This document shows positions 1 through 5,472 of a DNA stretch of 5,744 bases, piece after piece. Within the stretch, counting starts at the first letter, position 1; each line of letters starts with the position of its first letter. The stretch lies in contig JBECLA010000048.1 of the NCBI GenBank assembly GCA_040235565.1, forward strand, positions 1 through 5,744. Reading direction: 5' to 3'. The translations under genes were made by a program, and so were the position numbers. The notes below the pieces were generated by a model, which worked only from the letters and a program-made list of their open reading frames with translations, searched no databases and had not been told where the DNA came from. The stretch is from JAHEIJ01 sp040235565. GTDB lineage: Bacteria; Pseudomonadota; Gammaproteobacteria; UBA6429; Thiohalophilaceae.

Positions 1-346
1 CACCGGGATTGGTCAGGATATCCTTGGGGAGTTGCATCTGTGCCACTTTGGCGCGGGCCTCCACCACCTGGGTCAGCACTTCACGCTCCTGGTTAGCAAA
101 GCCCTGTACCGTACTCACCAGATTTGGCACCAGATCGGCGCGGCGTTGATACTGATTGGTCACCTGACTCCAGGCAGCGGTAACTTCTTCATCCTGGGTT
201 GGAATTTTATTGATCACGGGAACCAGCATGAGCGCAATCACCACCACAATGGCCACCAGCCCCAGCAAGATCATGAGGCCGGCCTTCCCCGTCTGGTTAT
301 GCGTGTTGGTCTGATGGCCCGTCTGACCTGAAGATAATTGCCGCAT
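1..346 (-). CDS. lemA: LemA family protein, N-terminal 115 residues (partial)
   Basis: The gene runs off the left edge, so only its N-terminal part is visible. Residues 1-23 are a polar Gln/Thr/His-rich stretch, residues 24-45 a single hydrophobic membrane segment, and from about residue 50 the LemA signature follows: DEEV, a Trp at 59, then QRRADLVPNLV at 67-77, VQGFANQE at 80-87 and VVEARAKV at 94-101. This RRxDLxPNLV...E..V...R pattern is typical of LemA proteins, which are usually about 185-200 residues long with one N-terminal membrane anchor and a helical domain. Their biochemical role is poorly defined; they often precede TPM-domain (YgcG-like) envelope genes, which cannot be checked here. 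The ATG at 346 is preceded by GAGGGA with 6-base spacing, which supports this start. The polar extension before the anchor is longer than I expect for the family. Family call very likely; function uncertain. Confidence 0.92.
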   Translation of the reverse strand, partial: MRQLSSGQTGHQTNTHNQTGKAGLMILLGLVAIVVVIALMLVPVINKIPTQDEEVTAAWSQVTNQYQRRADLVPNLVSTVQGFANQEREVLTQVVEARAKVAQMQLPKDILTNPG

Positions 347-352
347 GCTATG

Positions 353-358
353 TCCCTC
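353..358 (-). promoter_or_regulatory. Ribosome binding site of lemA
   Basis: On the minus strand this reads GAGGGA, 6 bases before the ATG at 346. It fixes that ATG as the start and argues that the polar N-terminal extension is really translated. Confidence 0.7.
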
Positions 359-377
359 TGCGTGATGTTTTTATCAG

Positions 378-408
378 ATTATCAGATTGATATTCTGGCG
401 TATGTCGG
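378..408 (-). promoter_or_regulatory. Possible lemA promoter within a tandem 8-bp repeat
   Basis: On the minus strand GATAAT (378-383) matches the -10 consensus at five of six positions. A weak -35 candidate, CCGACA (403-408), lies 19 bases upstream, a longer spacer than ideal. The predicted start would give a leader of about 25 bases before the ATG at 346. The -10 box lies across the junction of two tandem copies of TTATCAGA (plus strand 371-378 and 379-386). This is a consensus-by-eye call and the -35 is poor. Confidence 0.28.
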
Positions 409-708
409 TTACCGCTGACAAGCGTGAAATAGACTGTTTAAGCACTTCAATTTAAATAACAGGAGTCAACATTAAATGATCAGAACCATTGCCAGGCGAA
501 CGCAAGATGCTGTGGTATCCGGCCTGAATAACGATTGCTGCATAGCAACGCCAAAGTCGGGCTGATTGACGCGCTCACCTGGGGATGTCAATAACACCGG
601 TTCCATCTAATTACGTATGCGCTGATCATGTCTCATGTTGAACTAATTATTTCTGTCATTTGCCAGGTTTGGAACCCCTGGACCGCCTTCAACAATATAA
701 TGCCTGAG

Positions 709-1410
709 CTAGGATTTGCGCCACCACCGTCTGAGCATCTCGCGTAACTTCACTTCACCCAGTGCCTCTCCGCCTTGTATCGACAAGCTTTCACGGAGTT
801 CGCGCATAAATTCCGGGTCATAGCGCCAATGTATCAGGGCCACGATCCCCATCGCCAGGGTGGCGCCGACACCCGCAAGCAGCATATCTTTCTGCGCATC
901 CCAGATATCGCCCTGTGTCCCCAGAAATGCCAGGCCGGCAGTCGGGTCCACCCGAACGGCGACAAGCCATTCGATGATTTCATAGCCGGCAGAGAAAGCC
1001 AGGACCAGTTCAATTGGAAGCCAGTAGCCCCAGACCCCTTTTGTCTTGGCCATGCGCAGGAACATCTCGCGTAACGGATAGGCCAACAGTAATCCGAAAC
1101 AGAAATGCACGATCCTGTCGTACATGTTGCGACTGGCGCCGAGCCATTGCTGGAGATCATAACCGAATGGGACCTCGGCATAGGTGTAATGCGAGCCGAC
1201 GACATGTAATGACATAAAGATAGCGATCAGGGTGTAAGAGAGATTCGATAACCGGAAATAACGGCTAACCAGAATGATGATGGGAACAAAGATGAATACC
1301 AGATAGTTTTCGAGCAGCCAGTCGTGAGGATATTTGGGATTAATTGCGGCCCAGGTCCAGACCACCCCAAAAGCCAGCAAAAGAAATTTCTGGTAATGCG
1401 TCATTTTCAT
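709..1410 (-). CDS. DUF2238 (YjdF-like) polytopic inner-membrane protein
   Basis: A 233-residue membrane protein of the DUF2238 family, whose E. coli member is YjdF (about 209 residues). Hydrophobic segments fall at about 7-24, 32-50, 57-74, 98-119, 128-152 and 176-195, followed by a charged cytoplasmic-looking tail rich in Arg and Glu. Family motifs are clear: HVVGSHYTYAEVP at 69-81, NMYDRIVHFCFGLLLAYPLRE at 95-115 (broken here as YDR 97-99 and His102), GYEIIEW at 142-148 and GTQGDIWDAQKDM at 164-176. The molecular function of the family is unknown. The start at 1410 follows AAGGGGAG closely; the ATG at 1404 is an alternative. An upstream in-frame ATG at 1443 would add 11 residues but has no better ribosome site. 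A strong terminator separates it from the lipoprotein gene upstream, so it should have its own promoter within about 100 bp, but I see no good -35/-10 pair there. Confidence 0.9.
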   Translation of the reverse strand: MKMTHYQKFLLLAFGVVWTWAAINPKYPHDWLLENYLVFIFVPIIILVSRYFRLSNLSYTLIAIFMSLHVVGSHYTYAEVPFGYDLQQWLGASRNMYDRIVHFCFGLLLAYPLREMFLRMAKTKGVWGYWLPIELVLAFSAGYEIIEWLVAVRVDPTAGLAFLGTQGDIWDAQKDMLLAGVGATLAMGIVALIHWRYDPEFMRELRESLSIQGGEALGEVKLREMLRRWWRKS

Positions 1411-1413
1411 GAT

Positions 1414-1419
1414 CTCCCC
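1414..1419 (-). promoter_or_regulatory. Ribosome binding site of the DUF2238 gene
   Basis: GGGGAG on the minus strand, within AAGGGGAGATC directly before ATG-AAA-ATG. Spacing is 3 bases from the GAG end to the ATG at 1410 and 9 bases to the ATG at 1404, so either could be used. It makes the ATG at 1443, which lies upstream of this site, unlikely. Confidence 0.65.
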
Positions 1420-1507
1420 TTCTTCAATGCTGATCGAGAACAATACCGCTGAATCGCATCAGGATATGTTGCGTATTCTGAGCCAGTGGAAGAATAAACT
1501 TCACCCC

Positions 1508-1547
1508 AAAAAAAAGTCGGAGTGATGGCGATTATCCTCACTCCGAC
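1508..1547 (-). terminator. Intrinsic terminator after the OmpA-domain lipoprotein gene
   Basis: A perfect 10-bp stem, GTCGGAGTGA (1516-1525) pairing with TCACTCCGAC (1538-1547), encloses a 12-base loop. On the minus strand the stem is followed at once by eight Ts (the A-run at 1508-1515), the classic intrinsic terminator form. It begins about 40 bases after the stop codon of the lipoprotein gene. On the plus strand the stem is followed by CC then TTTTT (1550-1554), so weaker termination in that direction is possible. It isolates the lipoprotein gene from the DUF2238 gene downstream. Confidence 0.93.
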
Positions 1548-1588
1548 CCTTTTTCATGGTAGCTATGCCACCCGCGATCAGAACCCGC

Positions 1589-2911
1589 TTACTGCTTCAC
1601 GGACACCACCAGGTCCACCCGACGGTTGACAGCACGTCCTGCGGCAGTTTCATTCGTTGCAATGGGATAAGCCTCGCCGTAGCCGATATATTTTATAGAA
1701 TAGCCGCCCTTGAACGAAGCGAGATAAGAAGCGACCGCTTTGGCCCGCTCGGTTGAGAGTCGTTGATTCACGTTGGCGGCTCCGACCGAGTCGGTATGCC
1801 CCTGCACGATAACGGTCTCGGCATCCAGCTTTTTAATAATGGCCGCGACTTTGGACAGTAGCAGCTTGGACGTCTCGGGAATCACGGCCTTGCCGGAAGG
1901 AAAGTTCATCCGCTTGAGTCGAAACACCAGTTGATTACCCTGTTGATAGACCAGGGCGTCGTCTTCCGGAATTTCCCTGCGAGCCTGATCCATGGCCTGC
2001 TGGAACCGGACCTGGGTCGAGGCGCGGGCCAGTTGTTCTTCCTGTTTCTTGAGCGCGCCTTCTTTTTCCTGCAACGTTTGTTGCGTTGATTTGAGCGAGG
2101 TCGTTAACTCGCCCAGCGCCCGTTTCTGGTTAACGATCTGGACCGCGATTGCCTCCGGGGTGCCTTTGGCCCCCTTGATCACATTCATGACATCGACCAG
2201 TTGCGTCGCACTGGTCAGGGCCGTGTCAACACTCTTTTTATATAGGGCAGGACTCCGCGGGCTCTGGGCAATCATGTTCATGGCGGTTTCATAATCCAGC
2301 GACGCGGTCTGTAACGTTTGGGGCGCCAGGTCATCAGCGTCCTCATTCTTGGCTTTCGCAATTGCCTGCCTGGCAACATCGAGTTCCCGGAACTGTACCG
2401 CTTTCACCTCCAGCGCCAGGTATTTTTTCTGAAAGGCCGAGAAATCTTCCGGGGAAAGCGAGCGGCTGAAGTCTTTGGTTTCACTTCTCAGATCAGCATC
2501 AATTTCCTGCAGCCGTTCAACCAGAGCACCACTTTTTCTGACCCCGGCCGACAGCGCAGACTGCCGGGCGGTGAGGATACGGCTGGCGAGGGGCTGGCGG
2601 GATTTGGCGGTGGCTCGCGCATCCTCGAACAGCGCCTTGGCAATGGCGGCATTTTCCAGCACAGACTCCGGCTTGGCACCCTGTTTCATCCCCCGTTTGG
2701 CATCCGCCAGGTACACCGTACCCTTGGTGTACTGGTCATGGGCCAACACGTCAATCTGATCCTGCTGGGCGGCTTCCATGGTTTGTGTCACTTCAACGAT
2801 GGCTTTCTGCGGGTCATTACCCGCGGCCAGTTCCGCCTGCCGGAGGCTGGTACAACCCGCCAGCGCGACAACCATCAAGATGATCCCCAGGGGGTGAAAT
2901 AGCTTCTTCAC
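1589..2911 (-). CDS. OmpA-family outer-membrane lipoprotein with DUF4398-like N-terminal region
   Basis: A 440-residue lipoprotein. Residues 1-20 form a lipoprotein signal peptide ending in the lipobox LAGC (Cys20); position +2 is Thr, not Asp, which fits Lol-dependent delivery to the outer membrane. Residues about 25-115 resemble DUF4398, a helical periplasmic region. A long helical middle follows, with a Gln/Glu/Lys-rich probable coiled coil at about 262-300. The C-terminal OmpA-like peptidoglycan-binding domain covers about 325-440, with GHTDSVG at 371-377, NQRLSTERAKAV at 382-393 and NRRVDLVV at 429-436. Asp374 and Arg389 have the 15-residue spacing of the OmpA residues known to bind diaminopimelate. 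The protein therefore probably tethers the outer membrane to the cell wall. The start is a GTG at 2911, with AGGAGA 7 bases upstream. It ends at a strong terminator and appears to be transcribed alone. Its specific role is unknown; it is not typical Pal (much longer). Confidence 0.92.
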   Translation of the reverse strand: MKKLFHPLGIILMVVALAGCTSLRQAELAAGNDPQKAIVEVTQTMEAAQQDQIDVLAHDQYTKGTVYLADAKRGMKQGAKPESVLENAAIAKALFEDARATAKSRQPLASRILTARQSALSAGVRKSGALVERLQEIDADLRSETKDFSRSLSPEDFSAFQKKYLALEVKAVQFRELDVARQAIAKAKNEDADDLAPQTLQTASLDYETAMNMIAQSPRSPALYKKSVDTALTSATQLVDVMNVIKGAKGTPEAIAVQIVNQKRALGELTTSLKSTQQTLQEKEGALKKQEEQLARASTQVRFQQAMDQARREIPEDDALVYQQGNQLVFRLKRMNFPSGKAVIPETSKLLLSKVAAIIKKLDAETVIVQGHTDSVGAANVNQRLSTERAKAVASYLASFKGGYSIKYIGYGEAYPIATNETAAGRAVNRRVDLVVSVKQ

Positions 2912-2918
2912 AACACGG

Positions 2919-2924
2919 TCTCCT
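2919..2924 (-). promoter_or_regulatory. Ribosome binding site that supports the GTG start at 2911
   Basis: AGGAGA on the minus strand, separated by 7 bases from the GTG at 2909-2911. The signal peptide begins immediately after this GTG, with Lys2-Lys3, so site and protein sequence agree on a GTG start. Confidence 0.8.
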
Positions 2925-2946
2925 GTAACAAGACTTTTTTATCTTA

Positions 2947-2952
2947 CTTATA
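2947..2952 (-). promoter_or_regulatory. Possible -10 box of the lipoprotein gene
   Basis: TATAAG on the minus strand (five of six to consensus), about 36 bases before the GTG start, which would give a leader of about 30 bases containing the ribosome site. No acceptable -35 hexamer lies 16-18 bases upstream, so an activator or a different sigma factor would be needed. Confidence 0.28.
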
Positions 2953-3184
2953 CGCTCCGGAACGGCTCACCGGCCTGAATCGCCGGGATGCGCAGGGCAT
3001 TTTCAGTTGATGGTACCACATTTGGCTTTCCGGAGAGGAGTCAGCATCCGCTCTTGGCCTTTTCATGCCTTCTCTCGGCGTATCACTATCTTGTCGACAC
3101 TGACAAATGGAAGATAAAGGGACATGTTCAAAAAAGGAGACCCAGTTCAAAAAAATGTATTCACTCCCCGCTAATTTTCTCCAT

Positions 3185-4633
3185 TCATTTAACAAATGAC
3201 TCCAGCTCACGCCCAAACGCAGTCACGTTATCGAGCACCTTCCGCTGGTGTTCATCCAGAACCATCTCGCTGCGCAACTGTTCAATCTCGGCGAAGAAAC
3301 CGTTAAAGTTCAAGTGGCCCGCCTCGCCCTCGATCAACCGGGCCCGACAATGTTCCAGCCACTGGGCCTGCTCCTCGGCAGTGAGTGTTTCGGGATAATT
3401 ACGTGCCCGGTAGCGAAACAGCATCTCGGGGAGACGCGCATCATCGAAGCGCCAGGTCTGTGTGCCCAGCGCCTCCGGGGCGGATTCATGAAGAGAGTTC
3501 ATGAGCGACTTGTCCTTTTCAGAAAAGAAACCACCGGCATAAATCATCAGATCGGGGTCCGTCACCGGTTCATATTCTTGTGGTTCAAAGATCTTGCTGA
3601 TCTTTTGCTGAATTGCCTTGCGCGCACCAATCAGGGTTTGCCGGTTTTGCTTGCAACGCATGAGATCGATATTCAACCGCCTGGCCGCCTCGCCGGTCAG
3701 GGTTGAGGTGGGCGCGACGACCGGGCACTTGTTAACGAAAAGTTGCTTCAGGGCCGGGCGCTCGGTACCTTCGGGTAATTCATCAAATGAGGTATAGAGC
3801 CGTTCGCGTAGCGTCTTCGCCCCCAGCTCAAGCAGCAACTTCGGATCCTGACTCAGGTCGAAAACAATCACGCTGTTCTTGTTGATCGGGTGGGCGGCCA
3901 GGGGGACCACCATGCGGGTATTGCCGTAGTCACTGCCATACATCCCGGAAGTATGGAGGATCGGCGTCATCTCCTGCAGGTCAATGTACTTGAGGACTTC
4001 TTTCTTGCGCCGCAGGGTGTAGAGAAAATCATACAGCTTTGGCTGTTTGTCTTTAATCAGCCTGGCCATCGACAGGGTGGCATAAACATCCGACAGGGCA
4101 TCATGTGCCTGTGCATGCTCGATGCCATTGGCAACGGTAAGTTCCTCCAGTTTGAAGCTGCTGCGGTTGGCGTCTTCCCGTTGCGGCCAGACAATGCCCT
4201 CAGGACGCAGATCGCGGCAGGCACGCACCATGTCAATGATATCCCAGCGCGAATTACTGTTCTGCCACTCCCGGCCATAAGGATCGTAAAGGTTGCGGTA
4301 GAGCGTGTTGCGCGTCACCTCATCATCGAAACGCAATGAATTGTAACCCACCCCGCAGGTGCCCGGCTGTGACAACTCGGCCAGGATACGGGCGATAAAC
4401 TCCGCCTCCGGCAGACCCTGCTCCAGGGCCTGTTGCGGGGTAATCCCGGTAATGATTGACGATATCGGGTGCGGCAAGGCATCCGGCGCCGGCCGGGCCA
4501 TGATATTCAATGGCTCGCCGATGATATTGAGATCCTCATCCGTGCGGATGCCGGCGAATTGCACCGGCCGATCCCGCATCGGATCAATACCAGAGGTCTC
4601 ATAATCGTGCCAGTAAAGGGTATTTTGTGTCAT
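3185..4633 (-). CDS. sbcB: Exonuclease I (SbcB), single-strand DNA 3'-5' exonuclease
   Basis: A 482-residue protein, close to the 475 residues of E. coli exonuclease I, and alignable with it by memory from end to end. It degrades single-stranded DNA 3' to 5' and acts in mismatch repair and recombination; it binds the SSB C-terminal tail. The DEDDh catalytic set is intact: Asp10 and Glu12 in WHDYETSG, an Asp at 103 or 104 in GYNSLRFDDEVTRN, and His177 with Asp182 in AQAHDALSDVYA. Other conserved blocks are ITGITPQQA at 61-69, NSRWDIIDMVRACRDLRPEG at 127-146, NGIEH at 169-173, the SH3-like/C-terminal blocks TLRERLYTSFDELP and FVNKCPVVAP, and GGFFSEKDKSLM, RYRARNYPETL and QWLEH. The ATG at 4633 has only a weak AGG 8 bases upstream. 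A promoter-like extended -10 lies nearby, so it is probably transcribed alone. No missing key residue or frameshift. Confidence 0.98.
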   Translation of the reverse strand: MTQNTLYWHDYETSGIDPMRDRPVQFAGIRTDEDLNIIGEPLNIMARPAPDALPHPISSIITGITPQQALEQGLPEAEFIARILAELSQPGTCGVGYNSLRFDDEVTRNTLYRNLYDPYGREWQNSNSRWDIIDMVRACRDLRPEGIVWPQREDANRSSFKLEELTVANGIEHAQAHDALSDVYATLSMARLIKDKQPKLYDFLYTLRRKKEVLKYIDLQEMTPILHTSGMYGSDYGNTRMVVPLAAHPINKNSVIVFDLSQDPKLLLELGAKTLRERLYTSFDELPEGTERPALKQLFVNKCPVVAPTSTLTGEAARRLNIDLMRCKQNRQTLIGARKAIQQKISKIFEPQEYEPVTDPDLMIYAGGFFSEKDKSLMNSLHESAPEALGTQTWRFDDARLPEMLFRYRARNYPETLTAEEQAQWLEHCRARLIEGEAGHLNFNGFFAEIEQLRSEMVLDEHQRKVLDNVTAFGRELESFVK

Positions 4634-4659
4634 GAAGCTGCCTGAATAATACAGACAAA

Positions 4660-4668
4660 ATCATATCA
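4660..4668 (-). promoter_or_regulatory. sbcB: Extended -10 promoter element for sbcB
   Basis: The minus strand reads TGATATGAT, an exact TGn spacer plus TATGAT (five of six to the -10 consensus). Sixteen bases upstream is only a weak -35, TCGTAA, as is common for extended -10 promoters. The predicted start, around 4653, gives a leader of about 20 bases before the ATG at 4633. Confidence 0.5.
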
Positions 4669-4731
4669 CAGGTAAGAGGAGTTACGAGTACCAGAACGAT
4701 AGGCAGGATGCCCGAGCCGAATTACCGAACG

Positions 4732-4786
4732 ACCGGAATGCCGGTATCCATTCCTTCTCCGTCATTCCGGCGCATGCCGGAATCCA
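4732..4786. repeat. Two tandem REP-like palindromes
   Basis: Two related palindromic units lie side by side. The first is ACCGG-AATG-CCGGT (4732-4745). The second is ATTCCGGC-GCAT-GCCGGAAT (4764-4783), an 8-bp stem with a 4-base loop. They share a 13-base word that differs at one position: ATGCCGGTATCCA (4738-4750) and ATGCCGGAATCCA (4774-4786), 36 bp apart. The second unit with its flanks (GTCATTCCGG...CCGGAATCCAG) is of the short palindromic type dispersed between genes in many proteobacteria. It lies just after the stop of the 213-residue gene and has no T-tract, so it more likely stabilises or attenuates the transcript than terminates it outright. Confidence 0.75.
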
Positions 4787-4806
4787 GAAACCTGCCGTAT
4801 CCCCGA

Positions 4807-5448
4807 TTACTTCAACGTCAGGATATATTCCTGCAAGCCACTGGACAACAGCATCGAGCGTTTCACCTTGAACGGCTGAAACAATGTCAGCAACGCTTCC
4901 TGGTAATAACGCGGGCTCTTCACCGTGGTATCGCTACTGTTCTCCAGCCAGACCTTGCCTTCCTGTGTAATCGTATAACGCCCGGGAGAGGCCGGCATGT
5001 GTTGCTGGCTATGGATATAGAAGTGCAGTTTGACGCTCTCATGCATATGGTCTGACAAATAGTCAATCAGTCCCTGCATGACTTGTTTATCCAGGTAGTT
5101 GGGCAGGTCCCAGAGAAGCATCACATTCAAGGATGCTTTTTGCTTTTTATAAAGTCCGAGTGCACTGGAAAAGGCGCGATACAACTTGTTGGCGGTGTCG
5201 TATTTATCCGGAGTCATCTCACACAAGTCTTTGATACAACCTGGTAGATACAGTTTGCAACAATAACTGGAGAAGGAATCGATGACGCCCTGGTTGGCAG
5301 GAGTTATGTCAAGAATTTCATAATGCGCTTCTTCTGACAAACCATTCAGCAGGTCAAACAGGATTGGACTGTTGATGGCAAATCCGGCTTCCTGGCTGAC
5401 CTGCTGGTCAACCCTGGTTAAAGGGATATAGTTATAGGATACATGCAT
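4807..5448 (-). CDS. Uncharacterised methyltransferase-like protein paired with bactofilin
   Basis: A 213-residue soluble protein with no signal peptide or membrane segment. I cannot name a characterised family. Its layout resembles a class I methyltransferase fold: YEILDITPANQG at 43-54 sits where the first strand and glycine loop should be, CCKLYLPG at 63-70 could be the second strand, NVMLLWDLPNYLD at 108-120 looks like the strand with motif IV, and VKLHFYIH at 139-146 a later strand, followed by MPASPGRYTI (151-160). The GxGxG loop is absent and the acidic residue expected after strand two is not evident, so S-adenosylmethionine binding may be lost. The C-terminus has FKVKRSMLLSSGLQEYIL. 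The ATG at 5448 lies 24 bp after the bactofilin stop and has no clear Shine-Dalgarno site, suggesting an operon and possible translational coupling. Real gene: confident. Fold: inference only. Confidence 0.8.
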   Translation of the reverse strand: MHVSYNYIPLTRVDQQVSQEAGFAINSPILFDLLNGLSEEAHYEILDITPANQGVIDSFSSYCCKLYLPGCIKDLCEMTPDKYDTANKLYRAFSSALGLYKKQKASLNVMLLWDLPNYLDKQVMQGLIDYLSDHMHESVKLHFYIHSQQHMPASPGRYTITQEGKVWLENSSDTTVKSPRYYQEALLTLFQPFKVKRSMLLSSGLQEYILTLK

Positions 5449-5472
5449 AAACTTGCTTGAGATAAATATAAA

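Larger units (their letters stand above)
347..708. other. 362-bp gap between lemA and the DUF2238 gene
   Basis: No convincing gene is present. The lemA leader, with its ribosome site and possible promoter, occupies the low-coordinate end. On the plus strand a 29-codon reading frame runs 476-565, with AGGAG at 461-465 ten bases before its ATG; its product matches nothing I know and it is probably chance. A weak 5-bp hairpin (TTGCT/AGCAA) lies at 535-548. A second hairpin, CCAGG/CCTGG, lies at 663-681, shortly after the DUF2238 stop; it lacks a T-tract, so it is not a typical intrinsic terminator, though it could protect the transcript end. CTAATTA occurs twice (607-613, 642-648). Confidence 0.5.
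2912..3184. other. 273-bp gap between sbcB and the lipoprotein gene
   Basis: No gene is supported. It holds two direct copies of GTTCAAAAAA (3126-3135 and 3145-3154; T-rich on the coding strand) 19 bp apart and just after the sbcB stop, an inverted repeat TTGTC/GACAA (3091-3095, 3102-3106), a small GC-rich hairpin CCGGC/GCCGG (2970-2974, 2982-2986), and the -10-like box near the lipoprotein start. No hairpin followed by a T-tract is seen after sbcB, so its transcript end is not obvious. Confidence 0.45.

Noticed and set aside
476..565. Plus-strand 29-codon frame with AGGAG 10 bases upstream
   Set aside because: Very short, antisense to the surrounding gene order, spacing long, no known product; could be chance. 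Conservation in relatives would revive it.
663..681. Hairpin resembling a tRNA T-arm (GGTTCCAAACC on the minus strand)
   Set aside because: The loop is too long for a T-loop and no acceptor, D or anticodon arm can be assembled around it.
834..1205. Second minus-strand frame of 123 codons inside the DUF2238 gene
   Set aside because: It overlaps the DUF2238 frame entirely, and only the latter shows family motifs and membrane segments.
2318..2902. Long plus-strand open frame of 194 codons
   Set aside because: It lies wholly opposite the well-supported lipoprotein gene, and its product has no recognisable domain; it is an antisense shadow.
2944..3216. Minus-strand frame of 90 codons between sbcB and the lipoprotein gene
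   Set aside because: Its start lies inside the sbcB end in another frame, it has no clear ribosome site, and the product is low in recognisable features.
3248..4339. Plus-strand open frames of about 150 codons opposite sbcB
   Set aside because: The minus-strand frame encodes a complete exonuclease I, so these are antisense shadows with no family features.
4732..4786. Possible CRISPR repeats
   Set aside because: Only two imperfect palindromic copies with a spacer of about 20 bases and no cas gene; it fits a REP-like element better.
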